Shown: positions 42,367-52,191 of the stretch, piece after piece
How positions within the stretch are numbered: the first letter of the stretch is position 1
Layout: every line of letters begins with the position of its first letter
Assembly (NCBI RefSeq): GCF_051860665.1
Contig: NZ_JBHYDM010000020.1
Location: forward strand, 22,651-86,650
Length of the DNA stretch: 64,000 nt
From: Falsiroseomonas sp051860665
GTDB taxonomy: Bacteria > Pseudomonadota > Alphaproteobacteria > Acetobacterales > Acetobacteraceae
Reading direction: 5' to 3'
The notes under the pieces: model-generated
Seen by the model: the letters and a program-made list of their open reading frames with translations, nothing else
Databases searched by the model: none
Told to the model about the DNA's origin: nothing
Position numbers and translations under genes: made by a program

Positions 42367-42370
<4 letters not shown>
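41315..42370 (-). CDS. dppF: Dpp/Opp ABC ATPase (DppF-like)
   Basis: 351-aa ATPase. Walker A GESGCGKST, Q-loop FQDPFASLDPR, signature FSGGQRQRIAIARAL, Walker B LIIGDEPVSALDVSVQAQ. The C-terminal oligopeptide-transport extension has the Cys motif CRFRTRCPYAQPLC. The ATG at 42370 overlaps the end of dppD; the frame upstream of it lies within that gene. Confidence 0.93.
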
Positions 42371-43349
<979 letters not shown>

Positions 43350-43353
<4 letters not shown>

Positions 43354-44051
43354 TCCGACTGCGCCTCCGCGATGGCTGCCTGGATCACCGCCCGGTCGAA
43401 GACGCCGGGATGGTCACGCCCCGGCAGGAAGCGCCGGAAATGGCGCAGATAGCCGCGCCAGACGATATGCAGCCGGCGCAGTTCTGCGAGTGGGTCGGGA
43501 TGGTCATCCACCCGCAGGTCGAGGTCTGGATAGGGGTCGGCCGAGGCCACCTGCATGGCCGCCGATTGCCGGCCGCGCTTGTCGCCGCCCGCTGCCTCGC
43601 CGGCCTCCATCGCCAGCAGCAGGCGTTCGGCCATCGGCAGGCCGGCGCTGGCCAGGGCCGCATCCAGCGTCGCCCGCACCACCTGCGGCCCGGCCAGCAT
43701 GTTCCCGGCCACCGAGACATCCGGCGCCGAAACATGCCCGCACCAGTCGATGCAGCCCTGCCCGGTATGCTGCGCGCTGGTCCCGTCCGCCGCCAGCAGA
43801 TGCGCCTGGCGCATCGCCTGGCCGGCATCGGCCTGCATCAGTTCGGAAAGCGCCTGCACCGGCCCCTGCCCCGCCCGCAGCCGGGCCAGCGCATCCGGGG
43901 CCACAAAAGGGTTCACCAGGGCCTGGGTGCTGGCGGCGCCGATGCCACCTTCGACGCGAGGGCACAGCGCGCCCGCGGCCAGGAAGCGGCTGGCCACCGC
44001 GACGCCGAGTTCACCGGTCGTTGGATCGCGCAGAAGGATCGACCACGTCAT
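43350..44051 (-). CDS. DUF1028 family protein (Ntn-hydrolase-like)
   Basis: 233-aa protein. It has the DUF1028 pattern: TWSILLRDPTTGELGVAVASRFLAAGALCPRVEGGIGAASTQALVNP, then SAQHTGQGCIDWCGHVSAPDVSVAGNMLAGPQVV. The family is thought to adopt an Ntn-hydrolase fold and is often encoded with peptide transporters. It is the first gene of the Dpp operon, so it may hydrolyse the imported compound in the cytoplasm. No signal peptide; N-terminal nucleophile processing not visible. Confidence 0.88.
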
Positions 44052-44246
44052 GCCCTGCTACATGACAGGCTGACCCGATGGCGCAAGCCTCACCTTTGCC
44101 CTGATTGTCCAATCCCACGCCGCCCCCTGCCCGCCGCGTGACCAGACTGCCCCCCGGCGTTGCACCGCGCGCGCGCCGCGCCGCAGATCGCCACCCCGGC
44201 CGCCCCCGCCGATGATACGCTGCCGCAATCAGCCAAGGAGGTCGCC

Positions 44247-44624
44247 ATGCCAAGGCCCATGCAGATTTCCCTCGCCCCGGAGCAGCTCTGGCAGGCGATC
44301 AATCCCTGGAGCTTCTATCAGCAGGGCGCCCAGTTCGGCCTGGTGAACATCCAGCTCGGCCGCACCCCGAGCCCGGAGCTGGAACAGAGGATCCTGGAGG
44401 AGGTCGGCAGCTATGGCCGACAGATCGGCCGCCTGGGGGATGCGCTGGAGGTGCTGCTGAACCACCTGAAGCTGGAGGGGCTGACCCAGGCCGAGGCCGA
44501 TGCCCTGGCCAAGCTGCGCGGCCAATTGGCGGAGGTGCGGAGCATCAAGCAGCGGGCGGCGGTCAATCCAGTCGCAGATCCTGGAAACGCACCAGCCCGT
44601 CCGGATGCGCCCGCAAGCCGCTGA
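44247..44624 (+). CDS. Helical protein of unknown function
   Basis: 125-aa protein, mostly helical. A perfect AAGGAGG precedes the ATG at 44247. Readable features are a Trp-containing start (LAPEQLWQAINPWSFYQQGAQFGLVNIQLG) and a long amphipathic helix that ends in a Pro/Ala-rich tail. Last 20 codons overlap the end of the facing binding-protein gene by 62 nt. No family recognised. Confidence 0.68.
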   Translation: MPRPMQISLAPEQLWQAINPWSFYQQGAQFGLVNIQLGRTPSPELEQRILEEVGSYGRQIGRLGDALEVLLNHLKLEGLTQAEADALAKLRGQLAEVRSIKQRAAVNPVADPGNAPARPDAPASR

Positions 44625-46068
44625 GCCGGGCCGCATAGCCGATGATGTTCTTGCGGTGCCACAGGTAGATGCGGCTGCGGTCCTGCTCGATGGCGAGGCG
44701 CCAGACCTGGGCATACATCTCCCGCCGCCGCGCCGGATCCTGCTCCGCCCGCGCCGCATCCAGCAGGCGGTCGACCTCGGGATTGGCGTATTTCCCGTCA
44801 TTCGTCGCGCCCGCGCTATGCGAGCCGTTATAGACATTGCCATCCGGATCGGGCCGGCCGGACCAGGCGCCGATCGTCGTCTCGAAGGCGCCGCGGGCGG
44901 TGGAATTGAGCTGGGAGGCATATTCCATCGCCGCCAGCCGCAGGTCGAAGCCGGCCTCCCGCACCATGGCCTGGATCATCTCGCCCGCCTGGCGCAGGTC
45001 GGGGTTGTTCGGCACGGTCATCTCCACCCGCACCGGCAGGGCGACGCCCGCCTGCTGCAGCAGGGCCCGGGCGCGCGCCAGGTCCCGCGCCGGCACCGTC
45101 GCCTCCCGCAGATGGAAGGCGGAGGAGGGTGGAATCGCCTGCACGGTCGGCGTGAACTGGCCGGCGAAGATCACCTGGTTCAGCGCGTTGCGGTCGAGCG
45201 CCGCATCGAAGGCCTGGCGCACCCTGGCATCGCGGCCCATCGGCGTATCGGCGCGCGGGCCGTTGCCGATGTTGACGGTGATCAGCTGGTAGCCGAGTTC
45301 ATCCGCCTCCGCCACGCGCAGCCGCGGGTTGCGCGCCATGGCCTGCGCATCCTCCGGCTCCACCGCGAAGATCAGGTCCAGAGAGCCGGCCTGGAGATTG
45401 GCGCGGCGGGCCGTGTTGTCCGGAATCGCCTGGAAGGTAACGCGGTCCAGGTGGATGCGCGCGGCGTCCCAGTAACCCGGGAAACGGTCCAGCACGATGC
45501 GGTCCTGCGCCACGCGCTGGGTGAAGCGGAAGGGCCCGGCGCAGACCGGGTTCAGCCCGAAATTCGCGCCCGAAGCCACGGTCGCCGTGGGGCTCAGGAT
45601 CATGCCGGAGCGATCGGCCAGCTGCGACAGGAAGGGGGCGGAGGGCGCGCGCAGGCGGATCACCACCGTCAGCGGGTCCACCACCTCCACGGCCGCCAGG
45701 CTGGTCAGCTCCGCGCGCCGGAAACTGCCCTGCAGCGTGGCATGGCGGGTGAGCGAGGCCTGCACCGCGACGGCGTCCATCGGCGTGCCGTCATGGAAGC
45801 TGACGCCCGGGCGCAGCGACAGCCGCAGCGTCACCGGATCCTCCCAGCGCCAGGCGGTGGCGAGCTGCGGCACGATCTCCAGCCGCTCGTCGAGGTCCAC
45901 CAGCTTGTCGCAGAGCCCGGCGAAGACGGTGCGGCCGACGAAGGTGCGGGCGAGCGTCGGGTCCAGGATATCGGGATCGTCGCGCAGCCCGATGCGCAGC
46001 GTCTGCGCCTCCGCCGCCGCGAAGCCGAGCGTCACTGCAAGGAACCCTGCCGCCGCGCCCCGGATCAT
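44563..46068 (-). CDS. ABC transporter substrate-binding protein (SBP_bac_5), second copy
   Basis: 501-aa exported binding protein. Leader MIRGAAAGFLAVTLGFAAAEAQ. It matches the protein at 39804 block for block (LRIGLRDDPDILDPTLARTFVGRTVF; NIGNGPRADTPMGRDARVRQAFD; TVPNNPDLRQAGEMIQAMVREAG; YLWHRKNIIGYAARLSGL). It has no transporter genes of its own, so it probably feeds the same Dpp complex with another ligand, or is a sensor. In-frame codons upstream of 46068 are less convincing. Confidence 0.92.
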   Translation of the reverse strand: MIRGAAAGFLAVTLGFAAAEAQTLRIGLRDDPDILDPTLARTFVGRTVFAGLCDKLVDLDERLEIVPQLATAWRWEDPVTLRLSLRPGVSFHDGTPMDAVAVQASLTRHATLQGSFRRAELTSLAAVEVVDPLTVVIRLRAPSAPFLSQLADRSGMILSPTATVASGANFGLNPVCAGPFRFTQRVAQDRIVLDRFPGYWDAARIHLDRVTFQAIPDNTARRANLQAGSLDLIFAVEPEDAQAMARNPRLRVAEADELGYQLITVNIGNGPRADTPMGRDARVRQAFDAALDRNALNQVIFAGQFTPTVQAIPPSSAFHLREATVPARDLARARALLQQAGVALPVRVEMTVPNNPDLRQAGEMIQAMVREAGFDLRLAAMEYASQLNSTARGAFETTIGAWSGRPDPDGNVYNGSHSAGATNDGKYANPEVDRLLDAARAEQDPARRREMYAQVWRLAIEQDRSRIYLWHRKNIIGYAARLSGLRAHPDGLVRFQDLRLD

Positions 46069-46152
46069 CGCCTGCCCTCCGTCCCTGCTGCGGTGCAGTA
46101 GGCCGCAGCCGGGCGAGGACGGCCAGCGCAAAACGGCGCGAGGCGCGCCGGT

Positions 46153-48120
46153 TCAGGCGGCGCGGCGCGCGCCGGTGCTGACCAGCGCCGCGACCTCCGC
46201 CTCCGTCAGCCGCGCGGGGCGGAAGCGCAGGTGCAGCCGGCCGGCCTCGCACCGCACCACCTCGGCACGGCGCGGGCCCAGGCCCGGCAGGTCCAGCTCC
46301 AGCGCGGCGCCGCGGGCCTGGGAAGCGGGCCAGTCCGGGCCCGGCGCCAGGCGGGCGCCGCCCATCGAGAGATCCTCCACCTGCACCGGCCGCAGCGCCC
46401 CGCCATGGCGCAGGCTGGCCCCGAGCCGCACGGCATGCCGCGGCGAGCCGCGCCGCTCCAGCTCCGGCGCCGCACCGCGCACGGTGGCGACGATGGCCTG
46501 GCGCAGGCCGACGAGGCCTGTGGCCACCTCCTCCGCCATCCCACCCAGCGCGGCGGCGCGGCTGGCCACCGCCTCCCCCGCCTCCGTCACCGCGGCCAGG
46601 CGTCCGGTCATCTGCCGCGCCGCATCGGCAGTGCCGACCACGGTGCGGGCGATATCGGCGGTCGCCTCGTTCTGCTGCGCCATGGCGGCGGCGATGGAGC
46701 CCGAGATGCCGTCCAGCTCGCCGATCGTGCCGAGGGTGGCGCGGACGGCCAGCACCGCGGCCTCCGTCGCCGCGCCGACCTCGGCGATGTGGCGGGCGAT
46801 CTCCTGCGTGCTGCTGGCGGTCTGGCTGGCGAGGGACTTCACCTCCCCCGCCACCACCGCAAAACCCTTGCCGGCATCGCCCGCCCGCGCCGCCTCGATG
46901 GTGGCGTTCAGGGCCAGGAGATTGGTCTGGCCTGCGATGTCGCCGATCAGCCGGGCAACGGCGCCGATCCGCCCGACCGCCTCCTGCAACCCGATGATGG
47001 CGCGGCTGCCGGCCTCGGTCTCGGCCACGGCGCGGCCGGTGGCGGCGGCGGCGGCGGCTACCTGGTCGGTGATGCTGCGGATGCTGGCGGTCAGCTCCTC
47101 GGTCGCGGCGGCGCCGGATTCGGCATTCTCCAGCACGCGCCGCGCGGCCTCCGCCACCTGCGCGCCGGCGGCGCCGGAGGCGGCGGCCCGCGCGCCCATG
47201 GCGGTGGCCGCCGCACCCATGCGGCCAAGCCCCTCGGCCATGGCGGCGCTGGCGGCGCCGGCCTTCTCCTCCACCGCATCGGCCATGGCGCGCAGCGCGG
47301 CGAGGCGGGCCTGCTGCGCGGCAGCGCGCGCCTCCTCCTGCTCCGCGCGCAGCCGCACCGTCTCCGCGCTGCGGTCGCGCAGCACCTCCAGCGCCTGGCC
47401 CATGGCGCCGAATTCGTCGCGCCGCGGGCCCACGGCGCGGGCGCCGTCCAGCCTGCCCTCCGCCACCTCCGCCATGGCGCGGGTCAGGGCGCGCAGCGGC
47501 TGGGCGACGCGGCGGCGCACCAGCCAGAGCGCGCCGAGGGCCACCAGCAGCGCGGCCAGGGCCAGGGCGGCCAGCAGCTCGCCCAGCCACAGCGCACGGG
47601 CGCCGCTGGCCTGCAGCCGCGCATCGGTGCGCGCCAGGATGCGGTCGGACAGCCCGCCGATCGCCTCGCTCAGCGGGTCGATGTCGCGATAGAGGGCGGT
47701 GCGGACCAGATCATCCAGCGCCGCGCTGTCCTGGCGGCGCAGCGCCTGCGCGATGGCGGCCATGGTGGCATCCGCGGCCTGGCGGCGGCGCAGCACCTCC
47801 GCCCAGGCCTCGGCATCCGGCGGGGCGCGGTCCAGCCGGGCCAGGCTGGCATCGATGGCGGCCTGGGCGGTGCCGAAGCTCTCCAACCCCTCCGCCCATC
47901 CCAGATTGCCGTTGCGAACCTTGTGGCTGGCATCGACCACGGCCACCGCATAGGCATCCGACATGGCCTTCAGCTCGATCAGCGGCGCGACCGCCTGCTG
48001 GGTGAGATAGTCGAGATCGGCCTGGCTGGCGCGCAGGGCGGACCAGCCGAGCAGGCAGGCGGCGCCGACGCAAAGCGCCAGCGCCAGTTGAACGGCGGCG
48101 AGAAGGTGCCGGATCGGCAT
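46153..48120 (-). CDS. Methyl-accepting chemotaxis protein with C-terminal PilZ domain
   Basis: 655-aa transmembrane receptor. Helix 1 (about 5-27), a periplasmic four-helix sensor (about 30-185) and helix 2 (about 190-210) come first. A HAMP domain follows (VRRRVAQPLRALTRAMAEVAEG), then a signalling domain with IAGQTNLLALNATIEAARAGDAGKGFAVVAGEVKSLA. The last ~110 residues are a PilZ domain: RRGSPRHAVR (RxxxR class) and VEDLSMGG (D/NxSxxG), the two c-di-GMP-binding motifs. The protein could link attractant sensing to c-di-GMP levels. Confidence 0.92.
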   Translation of the reverse strand: MPIRHLLAAVQLALALCVGAACLLGWSALRASQADLDYLTQQAVAPLIELKAMSDAYAVAVVDASHKVRNGNLGWAEGLESFGTAQAAIDASLARLDRAPPDAEAWAEVLRRRQAADATMAAIAQALRRQDSAALDDLVRTALYRDIDPLSEAIGGLSDRILARTDARLQASGARALWLGELLAALALAALLVALGALWLVRRRVAQPLRALTRAMAEVAEGRLDGARAVGPRRDEFGAMGQALEVLRDRSAETVRLRAEQEEARAAAQQARLAALRAMADAVEEKAGAASAAMAEGLGRMGAAATAMGARAAASGAAGAQVAEAARRVLENAESGAAATEELTASIRSITDQVAAAAAATGRAVAETEAGSRAIIGLQEAVGRIGAVARLIGDIAGQTNLLALNATIEAARAGDAGKGFAVVAGEVKSLASQTASSTQEIARHIAEVGAATEAAVLAVRATLGTIGELDGISGSIAAAMAQQNEATADIARTVVGTADAARQMTGRLAAVTEAGEAVASRAAALGGMAEEVATGLVGLRQAIVATVRGAAPELERRGSPRHAVRLGASLRHGGALRPVQVEDLSMGGARLAPGPDWPASQARGAALELDLPGLGPRRAEVVRCEAGRLHLRFRPARLTEAEVAALVSTGARRAA

Positions 48121-48182
48121 GCAACGGTGGTCCTGAACGGGCGCCCGAAGGCTACCCATCCAGGCTTAATCGCCCATGAAGC

Positions 48183-49172
48183 CTACAGCTTCACCTTCAG
48201 CAGATGGCCGATCTCCCCCACCACGCCGCGCCGAAAAGCCAGCACGCAGGCGACGAAGATCACGCCCTGGATCACCGTGACCCAGGCCCCGAATTCCGCC
48301 AGGTAGTTCTGCATGGTGACGATCACCGCCGCCCCCACCACCGGGCCGAAGACGGTGCCGAGGCCGCCGACCAGCGTCATCAGCACCACCTCGCCGGACA
48401 TGGTCCAGTTGACGTCGGTGAGCGTCGCGATGCCGAAGACCAGCGCCTTGGTGCCGCCCGCCACGCCAGCCAGCGCGGCCGAGAGCACGAAGGCCATCAG
48501 CTTGTAGTCGTCCGTCCGGTAGCCCAGCGAGGTGGCACGCGGCTCATTCTCCCGCACCGCCTTCATCACCTGGCCGAAGGGCGAATGCACCACGCGGTGG
48601 ATCAGCAGGAAGCCCATCAGGAAGACCGCCGCCACGACCCAGTACAGGGTGAAGTCCGACCCCAGCGGGATGACGCCGAAGAGGCTGCCGCGCGGCACCT
48701 GCTGGATGCCGTCCTCGCCCCCGGTGAAGGGCGCCTGGAGGCAGAAGAAATAGACCATCTGCGCCATGGCCAGCGTGATCATGGCGAAATAGATGCCGGA
48801 CCGCCGGATCGCCAGCCAGCCGATGCCGAGCCCCAGCACGCAGCCCACCAGGCCGCCGGCCAGGATGGCAAGTTCCGGCGTCAGCCCCCAGACCTTGGCC
48901 GCATGGGCGGTGATATAGCCGCCCATGCCGAAGAAGGCGGCATGGCCGAAGGACAGCAGGCCGACATAGCCGATCAGCAGGTTGAAGGCGCAGGCAAAGA
49001 GCGCGAAGCACAGCACCTTCATCAGGAAGACGGGGTAGAGGAAGAAGGGGCTGATGGCCACGAAGGCGACCAGCACGCCGAAGGCCAGCGCCTGGGCGCG
49101 GGTGAAGCCGAGGAAGCCCGCCTCCTCATGCGCCGTGACCGGCGTGCCAAGGCTGATGGTGGTATCGGCCAT
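48183..49172 (-). CDS. livM: Liv-type ABC transporter permease (LivM-like)
   Basis: 329-aa permease with about nine helices. LivM signatures: CAFNLLIGYVGLLSFGHAAFFGMGGYITA, then VVHSPFGQVMKAVRENEPRATSLGY and GGLGTVFGPVVGAA. Starts 3 nt after livH. Last gene of the Liv-type operon. Confidence 0.92.
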   Translation of the reverse strand: MADTTISLGTPVTAHEEAGFLGFTRAQALAFGVLVAFVAISPFFLYPVFLMKVLCFALFACAFNLLIGYVGLLSFGHAAFFGMGGYITAHAAKVWGLTPELAILAGGLVGCVLGLGIGWLAIRRSGIYFAMITLAMAQMVYFFCLQAPFTGGEDGIQQVPRGSLFGVIPLGSDFTLYWVVAAVFLMGFLLIHRVVHSPFGQVMKAVRENEPRATSLGYRTDDYKLMAFVLSAALAGVAGGTKALVFGIATLTDVNWTMSGEVVLMTLVGGLGTVFGPVVGAAVIVTMQNYLAEFGAWVTVIQGVIFVACVLAFRRGVVGEIGHLLKVKL

Positions 49173-49175
49173 GGC

Positions 49176-50063
49176 TCAACCCCTCCCGAACAGGCCGGCG
49201 GGCCGCGTCAGCAGCACGATCGCCATGATGACGAAGACGACGGTGGCGGAGGCCTCGGGGTAGAAGACCCGGGTCATCCCCTCGATCAGCCCCAGCGCGA
49301 AGCCGGTGACGACGGAGCCCATGATGGAGCCCATGCCGCCGATGACCACCACGGCGAAGACGGTGATGATGAAATTGGCGCCCATCGCCGGGTTCACCGA
49401 ATAGATCGGCGCTGCCAGCACGCCGGCGAAGGCCGCGAGTGCGACGCCCGCGCCATAGGTCAGCGTCATCATCCGCGGCACATTGATGCCGAAGGCCTGC
49501 ACGAGCTCGGGCCGCTCCGTCGCCGCGCGCAGATAGGCGCCGATCTTGGTCTTCTCGATCACCAGCCAGGTGGCCAGGCACATGACGGCGGAGGCGATGA
49601 CGACCCAGACGCGATAGCCCGGCAGGAAGAGGAAATCGAAATCGAGGTCCAGCGCGGCGAATTCGGCCGGCGGCGCATAGGGCAGGCCGGAGGAGCCGAA
49701 GTTGTTGCGGAAGACGCCCTCGATGATCAGCGCCAGGCCGAAGGTCAGCAGCAGGCCATAGAGGTGGTCGAGCTTGTAGAGCCGCGCGATCATCGTGCGC
49801 TCCACCACCACGCCGAAGGCGCCCACCAGCAGCGGCGCCAGCACCAGCGCGCCCCAATAGGGAATGCCGGCCCAGGCCAGCAGCATCCAGGCGACGAAGG
49901 CGCCCATCATGAACTGCGCGCCATGGGCGAAGTTGATGACGTTCAGCATGCCGAAGATGATGGCAAGGCCAAGCGAGAGCAGCGCGTAGAAGGCGCCGTT
50001 CACCAGGCCCAGGATCACCTGCGGCGCCGCCATTTCGAGTTCAAACAGCAGGTTTTCGATCAC
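49176..50063 (-). CDS. livH: Liv-type ABC transporter permease (LivH-like)
   Basis: 295-aa permease. LivH signatures: LGLVNGAFYALLSLGLAIIFGMLNVINFAHGAQFMMGAF and RAATERPELVQAFGINVPRMM, with GGMGSIMGSVVTGFALGLIEG. Start is uncertain: a GTG at 50063 (MIENLLFELEMAAPQ...) fits best; an ATG at 50033 is possible, and one at 50123 would lie inside the repeat element. A palindromic element separates it from the binding protein gene. Confidence 0.9.
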   Translation of the reverse strand: MIENLLFELEMAAPQVILGLVNGAFYALLSLGLAIIFGMLNVINFAHGAQFMMGAFVAWMLLAWAGIPYWGALVLAPLLVGAFGVVVERTMIARLYKLDHLYGLLLTFGLALIIEGVFRNNFGSSGLPYAPPAEFAALDLDFDFLFLPGYRVWVVIASAVMCLATWLVIEKTKIGAYLRAATERPELVQAFGINVPRMMTLTYGAGVALAAFAGVLAAPIYSVNPAMGANFIITVFAVVVIGGMGSIMGSVVTGFALGLIEGMTRVFYPEASATVVFVIMAIVLLTRPAGLFGRG

Positions 50064-50111
50064 CGGGCGCGGGCCTTCGTTGGGGCAGTATTGGAACCGT
50101 TGGGGGGCGTG

Positions 50112-50160
50112 TGCCCCCCTCACCCAACCCTCTCCCCCCAGGCGGGGGGAGAGGGCTTTC
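50112..50160. repeat. Intercistronic palindromic element (copy B)
   Basis: CCCTCTCCCCCC (50128-50139) and GGGGGGAGAGGG (50144-50155) form a perfect 12-bp stem with loop AGGC. On the minus strand, which the operon transcribes, it continues GTTGGGTGAGGGGGG, giving four G-runs. Same family as the elements at 39701 and 55701, but inverted relative to A2 and C. Its stem ends 8 nt after the binding-protein stop. Confidence 0.85.
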
Positions 50161-50162
50161 GG

Positions 50163-51407
50163 TCAGCTGCGGACCAGGGCGCAGCCGCCCTCGGCCAGGG
50201 GCCGGAAAGCCTGGTCGCCGGCGGTGGTGCCGAGCAGCTTGTAGTAGTCCCAGGCGCCGCGGCTTTCCGCCGGCGTCTTCACCTCGAAGAGGTAGCAGGG
50301 GTGGATCTTGCGGCCATCGGCGCGGATGGTGCCCTCGCCGAAGGCATCGTCGCTGGTCGGCATCGCCTTCATCCGCGTCACCGCATCGGCGCCGGAGGCC
50401 TTGGCCGCGGCCACGCCCATATCGCCCACCGCCTTGAGGTAGTGCAGCACGGAGGAGTAGCAGCCCGCCTGCACCATGGAGGGGCGGATATTGCCCGGCA
50501 TGGCGCCCAGGCGCTGGGTGAAGGCGCGGGTCTTGTCGTTCAGGTCCCAGTAGAAGGTCTCGGACAGCACGAGCCCCTGCGCGACTTCGAGGCCGAGCGA
50601 GTTCACATCCGTGATGAAGACCAGCAGGCCAGCCAGCTTCACGCGGCCGCCGCGGGTGATGCGGAACTCGGCCGCCTGCTTGATGGAGTTGATGGTATCG
50701 CCGCCCGCATTGGCCAGGCCGATGACCTGGGCGCGCGAGCGTTGCGCCTGCTGGAGGTAGGAGGAGAAGTCCGTGGTGCCCGGGAAGGGCGTGCGGACGG
50801 CGCCCATCACCTCACCGCCCTGGGCGCGCACGAAGGCGCCGGTGTCACGCTCCAGCGCATGGCCGAAGGCGTAGTCGGCGGTGATGAAGAACCACGACTT
50901 GCCGCCGGCGCGCACCATGGCGCCCCCGGTGGACTGCGCGAGCATCCAGGTGTCGTAGGTCCAGTGCACCGTGTTCGGCGAGCACTGCGCCCCGGTGAGG
51001 TCGGAGGTCGCGGCGCCGGAGTTGAGGAAGACCTTGTTCTTCTCCCGCACCAGCGTGTTGGTGGCCAGCGCCACGGAGGAGGTGGGCACATCCACCACCA
51101 CGTCGATGCCGTCGCGGTCGATCCACTGGCGCACCACGGTGGAGCCGACATCGGGGCGGTTCTGGTGGTCCGCCTGCACCACCTCCACCGTCACGCCGCG
51201 CTGGGTGATGCCGGATTCCTGGACGGCGAGCTGCACCGCCTGGGTGGAGCCGGGGCCCGAGAGGTCGCGATAGGTGCCGGACTGGTCGTTCAGCACGCCG
51301 ATGCGGATGGTATTGGCGGCCTGCGCGCGGGCGCTGCGATAGGGCAGCCCGCCGAGGGCCGGAAGGGCGGCGGCGGCGCCGAGCAGGGTGCGGCGATTGA
51401 GCGTCAT
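50163..51407 (-). CDS. Liv-type ABC transporter substrate-binding protein
   Basis: 414-aa exported receptor. Leader NRRTLLGAAAALPALGG with a twin-arginine-like RR. Mature part is a type I binding fold (IRIGVLNDQSGTYRDLSGPGSTQAVQLAVQE, then VEVVQADHQNRPDVGSTVVRQWIDRDGIDVVVD). Similar proteins bind branched amino acids, urea or aromatic acids. It lies between livF and livH in the operon. Ligand not determined. Confidence 0.92.
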   Translation of the reverse strand: MTLNRRTLLGAAAALPALGGLPYRSARAQAANTIRIGVLNDQSGTYRDLSGPGSTQAVQLAVQESGITQRGVTVEVVQADHQNRPDVGSTVVRQWIDRDGIDVVVDVPTSSVALATNTLVREKNKVFLNSGAATSDLTGAQCSPNTVHWTYDTWMLAQSTGGAMVRAGGKSWFFITADYAFGHALERDTGAFVRAQGGEVMGAVRTPFPGTTDFSSYLQQAQRSRAQVIGLANAGGDTINSIKQAAEFRITRGGRVKLAGLLVFITDVNSLGLEVAQGLVLSETFYWDLNDKTRAFTQRLGAMPGNIRPSMVQAGCYSSVLHYLKAVGDMGVAAAKASGADAVTRMKAMPTSDDAFGEGTIRADGRKIHPCYLFEVKTPAESRGAWDYYKLLGTTAGDQAFRPLAEGGCALVRS

Positions 51408-51447
51408 CTTGGTATTCTCCCCAGAATGTTCAGGCGCGGCCCGGGCT

Positions 51448-52191
51448 TCAGACGCCCAGGTATTGGTGCAGCCGGTCGAGGCTTGAGGCGAGGTCCTGAT
51501 TCGCCACCTGGTCCACGATGCGACCGTGTTCCATCACATAGTGCCGGTCCGCGACGGTCTGCGCGAAGCGGAAATTCTGCTCCACCAGCAGCACGGTGAA
51601 GCCGCGCTGCTTGATGGCCCGGATCATGGCGCCGATCTGCTGCACGATGACGGGGGCGAGACCTTCGGAAGGCTCGTCCAGCAGCAGCAGCCGCGCGCCG
51701 GTGCGCAGGATGCGGGCGATGGCCAGCATCTGCTGCTCCCCGCCCGACAGTTTCGTGCCGGGGCTGCGCGCGCGTTCCTTCAGGTTCGGGAACAGCGTGT
51801 AGATCTCGTCCAAGCCAAGCCCACCCGGTGCGATGACCGGCGGCAGCAGGAGATTTTCCGTCACGTCGAGGCTGGCGAAGATTCCCCGCTCCTCGGGGCA
51901 ATAGGCGATGCCGGTGCGGGCGATGAGGTCGGAGCGCAGGCCGATCGTCTCCCGCCCCTCGAAGCGGATGGAGCCGGCGCGGCGGCCGACCAGGCCCATC
52001 ATGGCCCGCAGCGTGGAGGTCTTGCCGGCGCCGTTGCGGCCGAGCAGCGTCACCACCTCCCCCTGGTGGATATCCAGCGAGACGCCGTGCAGCACATGGC
52101 TTTCGCCGTACCAGGCCTCGAGGTCGCGGATCTCCAGCATCGGCTGGCCCTGCCCCGCGGAAGGGCGCGCCATGGTCGCGACATCAGACAT
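51448..52191 (-). CDS. livF: Liv-type ABC ATPase (LivF-like)
   Basis: 247-aa ATPase. Walker A GRNGAGKTS, signature LSGGEQQMLAIARIL, Walker B LLLLDEPSEGLAPVIVQQIG, with LLVEQNFRFAQTVADRHYVMEHGRIV. Start at 52191 lies 8 nt inside livG. ATG at MLEIRDLEAWYG is an alternative. Confidence 0.92.
   Translation of the reverse strand: MSDVATMARPSAGQGQPMLEIRDLEAWYGESHVLHGVSLDIHQGEVVTLLGRNGAGKTSTLRAMMGLVGRRAGSIRFEGRETIGLRSDLIARTGIAYCPEERGIFASLDVTENLLLPPVIAPGGLGLDEIYTLFPNLKERARSPGTKLSGGEQQMLAIARILRTGARLLLLDEPSEGLAPVIVQQIGAMIRAIKQRGFTVLLVEQNFRFAQTVADRHYVMEHGRIVDQVANQDLASSLDRLHQYLGV

Noticed and set aside
48204..51599. 1131-codon plus-strand open frame across the Liv operon
   Set aside because: Antisense to livM, livH and a binding protein; low-complexity His/Asp/Gln composition and no ribosome-binding site or domain.
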